Positions 7,714-15,818 of a DNA stretch of 15,997 nucleotides are shown here, in pieces. The translations under genes and the position numbers were made by a program. Origin of the DNA: an uncultured Collinsella sp. (GTDB lineage: Bacteria > Actinomycetota > Coriobacteriia > Coriobacteriales > Coriobacteriaceae); the NCBI GenBank assembly GCA_900754385.1, contig CAAECP010000004.1, positions 1 through 15,997 on the forward strand, given 5' to 3'. The notes under the pieces are model-generated. The model saw nothing but the letters and a program-made list of their open reading frames with translations, did no database searches and had not been told where the DNA came from. The stretch's first letter is position 1; each line of letters begins with the position of its first letter.

Positions 7714-7835
7714 CCCTCGTTTGCGAGCGGGAGTCATTTATGATGCGTGGTAGGCGATCGACGTTATCGAAAGTATGGACCGAGCGTGCGGCCTGCGGCG
7801 TCAGACAGCGCAAAAGGTCTGCGAATCTTGTATTA

Positions 7836-7849
7836 CGAACATCTGTGCG
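7836..7849 (+). promoter_or_regulatory. LexA-like palindrome upstream of uvrA
   Basis: CGAAC-ATCT-GTGCG differs at one position from the palindrome CGAAC-N4-GTTCG, the core of actinobacterial and Gram-positive SOS boxes. It lies about 12 bases upstream of the uvrA -10-like hexamer, where a bound repressor would block RNA polymerase. The known SOS regulation of uvrA in other bacteria supports the reading. LexA itself is not in the window. Confidence 0.45.
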
Positions 7850-7861
7850 CGTCGAGTGCGC

Positions 7862-7867
7862 TAAACT
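7862..7867 (+). promoter_or_regulatory. Candidate -10 element for uvrA
   Basis: TAAACT matches the -10 consensus at four of six positions and lies 43 bases before the uvrA ATG, giving a leader with two SD-like sites (AGGAGG at 7893-7898 and AAGGAG at 7900-7905). No clear -35 is present, and the spacer region overlaps the LexA-like palindrome. Confidence 0.4.
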
Positions 7868-7910
7868 CATCGTCAGTGTGATTTGAAGTTGTAGGAGGCA
7901 AGGAGCTTCC

Positions 7911-10790
7911 ATGTCTGATTCTTCTATCGTTATCCGCGGCGCGCGCGAGCATAACTTGCGCGATATCGATGTTTCCATTCCGCGTGACCAGCTCGTGGTC
8001 ATAACCGGTCTTTCCGGATCGGGCAAGAGCTCACTGGCGTTCGATACCATCTATGCCGAGGGCCAGCGCCGTTACGTCGAGAGCCTTTCGAGCTATGCGC
8101 GTCAGTTTTTGGGCCAGATGGACAAGCCCGATCTGGACTCGATTGACGGCCTGTCGCCGGCTGTGTCGATCGATCAGAAGACGACGTCCAAAAACCCACG
8201 CTCGACGGTGGGCACCGTAACCGAGATTTACGACTATCTGCGTCTGCTGTTTGCTCGCGTGGGAACGCCGCACTGTCCTGAGTGCGGTCGTGTCATTGAG
8301 CGTCAGACGACCGATCAGGTCGCCGATAAGGTGCTGGCGGCGGGGGAGGGCCGTCGCGCGTTTGTGTTGGCGCCGGTGGTTCGTGGACGCAAGGGCGAAT
8401 ATGCCAAGCTGTTTGAGGACCTGCGTGCGGAGGGCTTTAGCCGTGTGCGCGTCGACGGCGAGGTGCGCTCGCTTGACGACCCTATCGACCTGGACAAGAA
8501 GTTCAAACACGACATTGAGGTCGTGGTCGACCGTATCGTGATTCGAGAGAACTCCCTGGGTCGCATTGCCGAGTCCGTTGAGCAGGCGACGGCACTGGCG
8601 CACGGTAACGTGAACGTGTACATGCTGCCCGACCGCGACGCTCCCGAGGGAACCGAGGGCGAGCTGCTGGAGTATTCGCTGGCACTGGCGTGCCCGGAGC
8701 ACGGGCATTCCATCGACGACCTGCAGCCGCGCGATTTCTCGTTCAACGCGCCCTATGGTGCATGTCCCGAGTGCGATGGCCTGGGCTTTAAAAAGACAGT
8801 CGATGCCGAGGCGCTGATTGAAGACCCCTCAAAGTCGATTGCCGACGGAGTCTTTGGCAGCCTGTTCGGCAATTCCAACTATTATCCGCAGATCTTTGCC
8901 GCGGTCTGCAAACACTTTAAGGTGAGTGCCGATACGCCATGGAAGGACCTGCCCCCGCGGGTGCGTCGTGCGTTTTTGGATGGCATGGGCGACACGAAGA
9001 TTTCGGTCGACTATCAAAAGCTCGATGGGCGTCGCAGCCAGTGGGACACTAAGTTCTCGGGCGTGCGCAACATCCTGTACGAGCGCTACAACGAGACGAC
9101 GAACGAGAACACCAGGGCTCGCTTGGAGAAATACATTCGCGAAGAGCCATGCTCGAGCTGTCACGGTGCTCGCCTGCGTCCCGAGATGCTTGCCGTCACC
9201 GTGGGCGGCAAGTCCATTTACGATGTCTGCTGCCTGTCGTGTCGCGAGTCGCTCGAGTTTTTTGAAGGCCTGGAGCTTACCGAGCGTCAGCAGTTTATCG
9301 GCGGGCGCATCGTCAAGGAAATCCTGGAGCGCCTGCGTTTTCTGGTCGATGTCGGACTCGACTATCTGACGCTTGATCGCGCCTCGGCGACGCTTTCCGG
9401 CGGCGAGGCCCAGCGCATTCGCCTGGCAACGCAGATCGGCGCCGGCCTCATGGGCGTTCTGTACATTCTGGACGAGCCGTCGATCGGCCTTCACCAACGC
9501 GATAACGAGCGCCTAATCAAGACGCTCGAGCGCTTGCGCGATATCGGTAATACCGTTATCGTCGTCGAGCACGACGAAGATACAATTCGCGCTGCCGACT
9601 ACGTGATCGATATGGGTCCCGGTGCGGGCGTTAACGGCGGACACGTGGTCGCCGCGGGAACGCCTGCCGATATCATGGCGTGCCCCGATTCCATGACGGG
9701 TGCTTATCTGACCGGCAAGCGGATGATCCGCGTGCCCGATGAGCGCCGCAAGCCCGGCCGCGGCTGTCTTAAGATCACGGGTGCCCGCGCTAACAACCTC
9801 AAAAACGTTACCGCCAAGATTGAGTTCGGTACGCTCACAGTCGTTACCGGTGTTTCGGGATCGGGCAAGAGCTCCCTGGTCACCGATACGATTGCGCCCG
9901 CGCTTACGAATGCCATCCATCGTTCAACGCGTCCCGTGGGGCCGTACAAGAAGATTGAGGGCATCGAGTGCATCGATAAGGTAATCGATATCGACCAGTC
10001 GCCGATCGGTCGCACGCCGCGTTCGAACCCTGCGACCTATATTGGCCTGTGGGATGATCTGCGTGCACTATTTGCAAGCACGCCGGAGTCGAAGGCGCGC
10101 GGCTACTCGCCGGGACGTTTCTCCTTTAACGTAAGCGGCGGTCGCTGCGAGGCGTGCAAGGGCGATGGCCAGATTAAGATCGAGATGCACTTCCTTCCCG
10201 ATATCTATGCCCCCTGTGAGGTATGTGGCGGCAAGCGTTATAACCGCGAGACGCTCGAGGTTACCTACCGCGGCAAGACGATCTCGGACGTGCTCGACAT
10301 GAGTGTCACCGAGGCACTGGCTTTCTTTGGGAATATCCCGCAGATTAAGCGCAAACTGCAGACCCTATATGACGTGGGTCTGGGCTACGTGAGCTTGGGC
10401 CAGCCCGCTACGACGCTTTCGGGCGGCGAGGCGCAGCGCGTGAAGCTCGCCAAGGAGCTTCATCGTCGTCAGACAGGCAAGACGTTCTACATTTTGGACG
10501 AGCCCACAACCGGCCTCCATTTTGAGGATGTTCGCCAGCTGCTCGACGTGTTGCAGCGCCTGGTCGATGCGGGCAACACGGTTCTGGTGATCGAGCACAA
10601 CCTCGATGTCATCAAAGTTGCCGACCGCCTGATCGATATGGGCCCCGAGGGCGGCAATGGCGGCGGAACCGTCGTGGTCTCGGGCACGCCGGAGCAAGTC
10701 GCGGCATGTTCGCAGAGCTACACGGGCAAGTTCTTGGCGCCGCTGCTCAAGCGTGACCGTGAGCGTCAGGCGCAGCTCGACGCACAGTAA
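7911..10790 (+). CDS. uvrA: Excinuclease ABC subunit A (UvrA)
   Basis: UvrA is the damage-recognition ATPase of nucleotide excision repair. It acts as a dimer and loads UvrB onto lesions. The 959-residue protein has two ABC modules. The first has Walker A GLSGSGKS (33-40), signature LSGGEAQR (495-502) and Walker B ILDEP (519-523). The second has GVSGSGKS (647-654), LSGGEAQR (836-843) and ILDEPT (861-866). Zinc modules are visible: CPEC at 122-125, C261-x2-H264 with C285-x2-C288, a middle Cys group in the first module's C-terminal part, and C746/C749 with C769/C772 in the damage-sensing second zinc finger. In the 261-288 module the second ligand is His rather than Cys, which is compatible with zinc. 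The ATG at 7911 follows AAGGAG at five bases. It is transcribed alone between a divergent promoter region and a terminator. Confidence 0.98.
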   Translation: MSDSSIVIRGAREHNLRDIDVSIPRDQLVVITGLSGSGKSSLAFDTIYAEGQRRYVESLSSYARQFLGQMDKPDLDSIDGLSPAVSIDQKTTSKNPRSTVGTVTEIYDYLRLLFARVGTPHCPECGRVIERQTTDQVADKVLAAGEGRRAFVLAPVVRGRKGEYAKLFEDLRAEGFSRVRVDGEVRSLDDPIDLDKKFKHDIEVVVDRIVIRENSLGRIAESVEQATALAHGNVNVYMLPDRDAPEGTEGELLEYSLALACPEHGHSIDDLQPRDFSFNAPYGACPECDGLGFKKTVDAEALIEDPSKSIADGVFGSLFGNSNYYPQIFAAVCKHFKVSADTPWKDLPPRVRRAFLDGMGDTKISVDYQKLDGRRSQWDTKFSGVRNILYERYNETTNENTRARLEKYIREEPCSSCHGARLRPEMLAVTVGGKSIYDVCCLSCRESLEFFEGLELTERQQFIGGRIVKEILERLRFLVDVGLDYLTLDRASATLSGGEAQRIRLATQIGAGLMGVLYILDEPSIGLHQRDNERLIKTLERLRDIGNTVIVVEHDEDTIRAADYVIDMGPGAGVNGGHVVAAGTPADIMACPDSMTGAYLTGKRMIRVPDERRKPGRGCLKITGARANNLKNVTAKIEFGTLTVVTGVSGSGKSSLVTDTIAPALTNAIHRSTRPVGPYKKIEGIECIDKVIDIDQSPIGRTPRSNPATYIGLWDDLRALFASTPESKARGYSPGRFSFNVSGGRCEACKGDGQIKIEMHFLPDIYAPCEVCGGKRYNRETLEVTYRGKTISDVLDMSVTEALAFFGNIPQIKRKLQTLYDVGLGYVSLGQPATTLSGGEAQRVKLAKELHRRQTGKTFYILDEPTTGLHFEDVRQLLDVLQRLVDAGNTVLVIEHNLDVIKVADRLIDMGPEGGNGGGTVVVSGTPEQVAACSQSYTGKFLAPLLKRDRERQAQLDAQ

Positions 10791-10810
10791 AGAGACGTTG
10801 TAGTACCGAC

Positions 10811-10841
10811 GCGCCACCGATTCCTTCTGATTCGGTGGCGC
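10811..10841 (+). terminator. Terminator hairpin after uvrA
   Basis: A perfect 10-bp stem, GCGCCACCGA (10811-10820) with its complement (10832-10841), has an 11-base loop and is followed by TTCTGTGTGT. The T-tract is weak, but the position 20 bases after the uvrA stop codon supports termination. Confidence 0.75.
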
Positions 10842-10880
10842 TTCTGTGTGTCGAGATGGCATATGCGGCGGAATTGGCCC

Positions 10881-10886
10881 TATACT
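10881..10886 (+). promoter_or_regulatory. Candidate -10 element for the ybaK-murJ-uvrC operon
   Basis: TATACT, identical to the hexamer upstream of uvrB, lies 38 bases before the ybaK start and downstream of the uvrA terminator. TGGCAT 18 bases upstream is only a poor -35. This is the only promoter-like site between the terminator and ybaK. Confidence 0.45.
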
Positions 10887-10923
10887 TAATCCTTGCGTCG
10901 CTCTGCGAGGGAAAGGATGTGCC

Positions 10924-11424
10924 ATGGCAAAGGCTGTTAAGACGCCAAAAACCAATGCGATGCGCGAGCTGGAAAGCGCCGGCATCTCCTATGTTCTCCA
11001 TACGTACGAAGACGATGGCGATGAATCGTCAGGTCTGGGCGTCGCGATTTCCGAGCAGCTTGGCGAGGAGCCCGGTCAGGGATTTAAGACCCTGGTCTGC
11101 ACGACGCCGTCCAACGACCATGTCGTGTGCTGCATTCCTGTTGCCGACGAGCTCGACCTCAAGGCCGCCGCGCGCGCCGCAGGCGAAAAGTCGCTGACCA
11201 TGATGCATGTCAAAGATTTGCTTGCCGCGACGGGGTATGTCCGCGGCGGTTGCAGCCCGGTCGGTATGAAAAAGCGCTTCCGGACGCTGATCGATGAGAC
11301 ATGCGTCCTTTGGGATACCATTTTTATCTCGGGTGGCAAGCGCGGCTATCAGCTTGAGCTTGCTCCCGATGACTTAGTTGCATTTTGCGGGGCGACAGTT
11401 GCCCCGATCACGAGAGAGGACTGA
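10924..11424 (+). CDS. ybaK: YbaK/EbsC-type Cys-tRNA(Pro)/Cys-tRNA(Cys) deacylase
   Basis: Members of this family hydrolyse Cys-tRNA(Pro), formed when prolyl-tRNA synthetase mischarges cysteine, and so protect translation fidelity in the cytoplasm. The 166-residue single-domain protein is of usual length. It contains the GFKTLV segment with the catalytic-type Lys55, the IPVADELDLK strand (71-80), and the conserved RGGCSPVGMKK loop (107-117), which carries the G-x-x-x-P motif of the YbaK fold. The start at 10924 follows AAAGGA with a six-base spacer. An upstream frame from 10846 lacks family character. It is the first gene of an operon. Its TGA lies three bases before the murJ start, and the murJ ribosome site is inside the ybaK coding sequence. 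Confidence 0.93.
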   Translation: MAKAVKTPKTNAMRELESAGISYVLHTYEDDGDESSGLGVAISEQLGEEPGQGFKTLVCTTPSNDHVVCCIPVADELDLKAAARAAGEKSLTMMHVKDLLAATGYVRGGCSPVGMKKRFRTLIDETCVLWDTIFISGGKRGYQLELAPDDLVAFCGATVAPITRED

Positions 11425-11427
11425 GCG

Positions 11428-13731
11428 ATGCCGCAGGAAGAATCAAAGCGCGGAGCTCACTTTGCAAAAGGGTCGGCTCCTCAGGCGCCTGCGCCCGAGG
11501 CCGCTTCGTTCGATAACGAGATTCGAAACGCCTGGTCCGCTGCCGCTGACCCGGGCGAGACGGCCGTGTACTTGCGTGCCGCCGGTGCCGGCACGGCGCT
11601 TCCCCGTACGGTTCTTTCTTCGGCTCGTCCCGATGAGACGGCTGTCTTTTTGGCCGCCGCTCAATCGAGCGCCAGCGTGACGCCGGTCGCCTCCGAGGCT
11701 CCTCGTGTGCCGCGTCCCGATGAGACGGCGGTGTTTTTGATGGCAGCCCAGGGAAAGAGCACACCGCAGAGCGCTCCTGTCGCTCGTTCCGCCAAGCCCG
11801 CGGCTCATGATGATGGCGAACCGCTTCTTTCGGATGACGAATGGTCGCCGCTTGGTTCGACCGATCCCGTCGAGGGCGTGGCCATCGACGGTGATGACGA
11901 TTGGGACCCTCTGTCGTTTTCTGCCCGAACCGTCGCCGCCAAAGAAGTTGACACGGTGTTTGGCGACCATGCCATATTCGATGATGATGCCGTATCCGGT
12001 AACAACATGCCGAACAGCGATGACGCCGCACCTGCTGATGACGCCGTTTTGGTTGACGATCCCTTTGCGATGACCGGCTCCTTTGCCGTCGTGGATGATT
12101 TGCTGCCACAAGATGAGGTTCATGAGGACTCTCAGGACGACGTAGACGATATGGGTTCGTCGGACTACTCCACGGTTGGTCGTTCTGCTGGCCTCATGAC
12201 CGTGCTGACCATCGTGTCGCGCGTCACCGGGTTTATACGCACGTGGGCCATGGCGGCCGCCATCGGCATGTCGCTGCTCTCGTCCTCCTATCAGGTTGCC
12301 AACAACCTGCCCAACATGCTCTACGAGCTCGTGATGGGCGGCATGCTCGTTACGGCGTTTTTGCCGGTGTATATGGGCGTGAGGCGTGAGCAGGGCCGCG
12401 AGGCATCGAACGAGTATGTCGGCAACCTGCTCGGTATTCTGCTTCTGGTGCTGGGCGGCATCTCGCTGCTGGGCACCGTGTTTGCTCCCGGCTTTATTTG
12501 GACGCAGTCGTTCCTTTCGGGTAATGGCGACAGCATGGATACCGCTGCGTTCATGTTCCGCTTCTTTGCTATCCAAATTCTATTTTATGGCTTGGGCTCG
12601 GTGTTCTCGGGTGTTCTCAACGCACACCGCGACTACTTCTGGTCGACGTTTGCCCCGGTTCTCAACAATGTCATCGTCATCGCCAGCTTTATGGGCTTTG
12701 CTCCCGTGTCTGCACAATTTGGCGAGCGGGTCGGCATTGTCTTGATCGCGGCTGGTACGACCCTCGGCGTCTTTGTCCAGATGGCCTGTCAGATTCCTGC
12801 GCTCGGCAAGCATGGCGTGCATCCTCATATCCATATCGACTTTAAGGACCCCGCGCTGCGACAGACGATTGCGCTTGGTATCCCGACGCTGCTCGCCACG
12901 GTGTGCATGTTTGTCTCGACTTCCATTACCAATGCCGCCGCGTTGGTGGTGCAGCCCGAGACCGGCCCTTCCGTCATCGCATATGCGCGCCTGTGGTACA
13001 CGCTGCCCTATGCGCTGATCGCTGCCTCACTTTCGACTGCACTCTATACCGAACTCTCTCACGATGCACAGGAGAAGGATTACGACAGCGTCCGCACGGG
13101 CATTTCGCGCGGTGTCGCCCAGATGCTCTTCTTCCTGATTCCGTTTGCGATGTACCTGATCGTATTCGCCCGTCCGCTCAACATGATCTACTGCGCCGGC
13201 AAGTTCGATGAATCCGGTGTGGCGCTGGTGTCGGAGTTCCTTATCTATCTGGCACTTTCCCTGCCGCTCTACGGCGTGGTCGTGCTGATGCAGAAGAGCT
13301 TCTCGGCCCTGCTCGATATGAAACCTTATAGCCGCTATTGCTTGTACTCCGCTATCGGTCAGGCCGGTTCGGTGCTGCTGTTTGGCGTGGTGCTGGGCTA
13401 CGGTATGCCGGCAATTGCGCTTTCGTACGTCGTGGACTACGTGGTCTTGGTCGGATGCTCACTGTGGTGGCTGCGCCGTCGTCTGCATGGCCTTCAGGTC
13501 AAGTCTATCCTGCACGGCGGTTTCTTCGGCCTGTTGTTCGGTGGCTTGGGCGCTGCCGCGGGCGCCGGCGTCATGTGGGCACTTGAGCACTTTGTCGGAA
13601 TGCTTGGCAGCTCGATCCTCATTACCCTGGGCTACGTTTGTGTTGCAGGCGTCGTCTCGCTCGCCGTGACTTTTGGCCTTGCCTTCGTCTTTAAGATGCC
13701 CGAGGTCTCGGCGCTGCTTCGTCGCAAGTAG
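11428..13731 (+). CDS. murJ: MurJ/MviN lipid II flippase with long acidic N-terminal cytoplasmic extension
   Basis: MurJ flips lipid II across the membrane for peptidoglycan synthesis. Residues about 253-767 form the usual MOP-superfamily core with roughly 14 hydrophobic helices. It opens with the MurJ-typical VLTIVSRVTGFIR and VANNLPNMLYELVMGG segments and ends in a short basic LLRRK tail. Before it lies an extension of about 250 residues absent from standard MurJ. It holds three repeats around Thr45, Thr71 and Thr100 (consensus DETAVFLxAAQ), two D-D-x-W-x-P-L motifs (Trp139, Trp159), and a run of Asp-rich segments up to the membrane. As the N-terminus of MOP proteins is cytoplasmic, the tail should face the cytosol. 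The ATG at 11428 has GAGAGAGGA seven bases upstream inside ybaK. The reading frame is continuous, so the extension is part of the same protein unless an internal start is used. Confidence 0.94.
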   Translation: MPQEESKRGAHFAKGSAPQAPAPEAASFDNEIRNAWSAAADPGETAVYLRAAGAGTALPRTVLSSARPDETAVFLAAAQSSASVTPVASEAPRVPRPDETAVFLMAAQGKSTPQSAPVARSAKPAAHDDGEPLLSDDEWSPLGSTDPVEGVAIDGDDDWDPLSFSARTVAAKEVDTVFGDHAIFDDDAVSGNNMPNSDDAAPADDAVLVDDPFAMTGSFAVVDDLLPQDEVHEDSQDDVDDMGSSDYSTVGRSAGLMTVLTIVSRVTGFIRTWAMAAAIGMSLLSSSYQVANNLPNMLYELVMGGMLVTAFLPVYMGVRREQGREASNEYVGNLLGILLLVLGGISLLGTVFAPGFIWTQSFLSGNGDSMDTAAFMFRFFAIQILFYGLGSVFSGVLNAHRDYFWSTFAPVLNNVIVIASFMGFAPVSAQFGERVGIVLIAAGTTLGVFVQMACQIPALGKHGVHPHIHIDFKDPALRQTIALGIPTLLATVCMFVSTSITNAAALVVQPETGPSVIAYARLWYTLPYALIAASLSTALYTELSHDAQEKDYDSVRTGISRGVAQMLFFLIPFAMYLIVFARPLNMIYCAGKFDESGVALVSEFLIYLALSLPLYGVVVLMQKSFSALLDMKPYSRYCLYSAIGQAGSVLLFGVVLGYGMPAIALSYVVDYVVLVGCSLWWLRRRLHGLQVKSILHGGFFGLLFGGLGAAAGAGVMWALEHFVGMLGSSILITLGYVCVAGVVSLAVTFGLAFVFKMPEVSALLRRK
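11548..11751 (+). repeat. Three tandem-spaced DETAVFL repeats within murJ
   Basis: Three related units encode DPGETAVYLRAA (11548-11583), RPDETAVFLAAAQ (11626-11664) and RPDETAVFLMAAQ (11713-11751). The threonines are 26 and 29 residues apart. Units 2 and 3 share a nearly identical DNA start (CGTCCCGATGAGACGGC), then differ at synonymous positions. This indicates an older duplication kept by selection on the protein. Linkers are Ala/Ser/Pro-rich. Confidence 0.9.
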
Positions 13732-15678
13732 GTGCGTGTGGCAGGTCACGACAACATTCCAACACTTACCGAGCAGGTTTCGCGCGTTCCCACGCAACCC
13801 GGCTGCTACCTTTGGAAAGATGCCAAGGGCGATGTCATCTATGTGGGCAAGGCAAAAAACTTGCGTGCCCGTATGCGTCAATACGTGACGCTGCAGGACG
13901 AGCGTCAAAAGATCCCGCTCATGATGCAGCTGGTGGCGAGCTTCGACTATATCGTGGTGGAGACCGAGCACGAGGCATTGGTGCTCGAGCGCAATCTGAT
14001 TGGCCAGTACCATCCGTACTTTAACGTCGATCTCAAAGACGATAAAAGCTATCCCTTTATCGCCATTACCAAGAGCGACTTGTTTCCGGCTATTAAATAC
14101 ACGCGAGAGCGTCATAAACCGGGAACGCGCTATTTTGGCCCCTATACCGATAGCCGTGCGGCGCGTGAGACCATCGATACGCTACGCAAGGTTATTCCTA
14201 TTTGCTCGGCATCCTGTGCGGAATGGCGCCGCTGCCGCCGCATCGTCGAATCTCATAAGGGCGAAGAAGACATCGTCAATATGATTTGCGCGCAAAACGG
14301 GCGTCCCTGCTTTGACTACCATGTCGGGCGCGGACCGGGCGCATGCGTCGGCGCGATTTCGCCTGCCGACTATGCCAAGAACGTCAAGCGTGTCGAACGT
14401 TTCTTGTCGGGCCATCGCAAGGATGTCGTCGACGAGCTTACGTCCGAGATGACGGAGGCAGCCGAGACGCTCGATTTTGAGCGTGCGGCGCGCGTCAAGC
14501 GTCGCCTGGAAGTCATTAGGGGCCTGGACGATCGCCAACAGGTCGTTTTTCCGTCAAGCGTCGATATCGACGTCATCGGCTTCTATCGAGAAGAGACTAT
14601 CTCTGCCGCCTGTGTCTTTGTCGTTCGCGAGGGCCGAACGGTTCGAACTTGCGAGTTCATCCTCGATAAAGGCCTGGATGTCGACGAGGAAGAGCTTCAA
14701 TCGGGCTTCCTTAAGCGCTATTACGACGAGACGGCTGATATTCCAGCTGAGATCAATCTCTCTGTCGAGCTTGAGGATGCCGAAGCGTTGGGGGAGTGGC
14801 TTGCGGGCAAGCGCGAACGCTCTTGCCATCTCCATAGGCCGCAGCGCGGCGAAAAGCACCGCCTGCTCGATATGGCTTCCAAAAATGCGCGCCATGCCCT
14901 CATGCGCTACATGATGCGCACGGGGTATGCTGACGATCGCACCAATCAGGCGCTCCTGGAGCTCGAAAGCGCGCTGGCGCTGCCTGCGCCGCCGTTGCGC
15001 ATCGAGTGCTTCGATATCTCGACGTTGCACGGCACCTTTACCGTCGCTTCGATGGTGGTATTTACCAACGGTCGTGCCGACAAGGGCCAGTATCGTCGCT
15101 TTAAAATTCAGGCCGAATTGGACGAGGCGAACGACTTCGTATCGATGTCCGAGGTTCTGGGGCGTCGCTATGCTCCCGAGCGCATGGCGGACGAGCGCTT
15201 TGGCTCGCGCCCCGATTTGCTCGTTGTCGATGGCGGCAAGCCGCAGTTGACCGCTGCAATTAAGCAACTTGAGGCGCTCGGCCTCGATATACCAGTTTGT
15301 GGCTTGGCAAAGGCCGATGAGGAGGTTTTCGTGCCGTGGGACGAGACTCCCGTCGTGCTGCCGACCGGCTCCGCTTCGCTTTATCTGATCAAGCAGGTTC
15401 GCGATGAATCCCACCGATTTGCGATTACGTTCCACCGCGAGTTGCGCGATAAGGCTATGACGATTTCGGTGCTTGACGACGTTCCGGGCGTGGGACCCAC
15501 CAGAAAACGTGCCATTATGCGCCATTTTGGTTCGATGAAGCGTTTGCGCGCGGCAAGCGAGCAGGAGATTGCGGAAGTTCGAGGCGTTCCGGCCGATGTC
15601 GCCAAAGCGGTCCACGAGGCACTCGTTGCATGGAATGCCGAGCTCGCCCAGGCATTGGCCAGCCGTTCCGAAAACTAA
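13732..15678 (+). CDS. uvrC: Excinuclease ABC subunit C (UvrC)
   Basis: UvrC makes the 3' and 5' incisions around lesions bound by UvrB. The 648-residue protein has an N-terminal GIY-YIG nuclease (Gly24-x-Tyr26, VIYVGKAKNLRAR at 35-47, Glu86). A cysteine-bearing region spans 158-205, and a UVR domain (about 232-265) binds UvrB. The RNase H-like 5' nuclease has candidate catalytic Asp428 (CFDIS), Asp500 (VVDGGKPQL) and His561. A C-terminal helix-hairpin-helix pair is at about 581-632. Translation starts at a GTG directly after the murJ stop codon (or the GTG six bases later) with no clear ribosome site, so it is probably coupled to murJ. The cysteine region is unusual: the third canonical ligand is Gly201, while an insert of about 23 residues brings extra cysteines. 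No strong terminator follows. Confidence 0.98.
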   Translation: MRVAGHDNIPTLTEQVSRVPTQPGCYLWKDAKGDVIYVGKAKNLRARMRQYVTLQDERQKIPLMMQLVASFDYIVVETEHEALVLERNLIGQYHPYFNVDLKDDKSYPFIAITKSDLFPAIKYTRERHKPGTRYFGPYTDSRAARETIDTLRKVIPICSASCAEWRRCRRIVESHKGEEDIVNMICAQNGRPCFDYHVGRGPGACVGAISPADYAKNVKRVERFLSGHRKDVVDELTSEMTEAAETLDFERAARVKRRLEVIRGLDDRQQVVFPSSVDIDVIGFYREETISAACVFVVREGRTVRTCEFILDKGLDVDEEELQSGFLKRYYDETADIPAEINLSVELEDAEALGEWLAGKRERSCHLHRPQRGEKHRLLDMASKNARHALMRYMMRTGYADDRTNQALLELESALALPAPPLRIECFDISTLHGTFTVASMVVFTNGRADKGQYRRFKIQAELDEANDFVSMSEVLGRRYAPERMADERFGSRPDLLVVDGGKPQLTAAIKQLEALGLDIPVCGLAKADEEVFVPWDETPVVLPTGSASLYLIKQVRDESHRFAITFHRELRDKAMTISVLDDVPGVGPTRKRAIMRHFGSMKRLRAASEQEIAEVRGVPADVAKAVHEALVAWNAELAQALASRSEN

Positions 15679-15703
15679 ACGCGCTTCTAAACAACTGGTA
15701 TAC

Positions 15704-15731
15704 ATGATTTGCCGATTTTCAATCATTTATT
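15704..15731 (+). terminator. Weak candidate terminator after uvrC
   Basis: ATGATT (15704-15709) and AATCAT (15721-15726) can form a 6-bp AT-rich stem with an 11-base loop, followed by TTATTT. The stem is too weak to be convincing. It is the only terminator-like element close after the uvrC stop. Confidence 0.25.
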
Positions 15732-15778
15732 TCGCGGCGATTACCTGCTGATTTCGGGTTTTATTAACGCTAAAACGT

Positions 15779-15811
15779 TTGACTGGCCATGGTGAATAAC
15801 CCTGCTATCCT
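15779..15811 (+). promoter_or_regulatory. Candidate promoter upstream of the inverted-repeat region
   Basis: An extended -10 of the form TGC-TATCCT (15803-15811) would start transcription near 15818, at the left edge of the nested inverted repeats. TTGACT at 15779-15784 is a good -35 hexamer but is 21 bases from TATCCT, too far for standard spacing. It could instead pair with TGCTAT at 18 bases. Confidence 0.35.
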
Positions 15812-15818
15812 GCGGGTT

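Noticed and set aside
8691..8774. His264 in place of a Cys in one UvrA zinc module
   Set aside because: CPEH-type variants of this module are, as far as I recall, common in UvrA and compatible with zinc, so it is not treated as an anomaly.
10846..10923. Upstream start extending ybaK by 26 residues
   Set aside because: The added residues are not family-like and span the candidate -10. The ATG at 10924 has a good ribosome site.
11443..12576. 377-codon open frame on the minus strand antisense to murJ
   Set aside because: Its composition is the mirror of the repetitive acidic MurJ tail. It has no ribosome site of note and no family motif.
14554..15726. 390-codon open frame on the minus strand antisense to uvrC
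   Set aside because: It lies opposite a clear uvrC gene, lacks recognisable motifs, and is expected from the codon bias of GC-rich genes.
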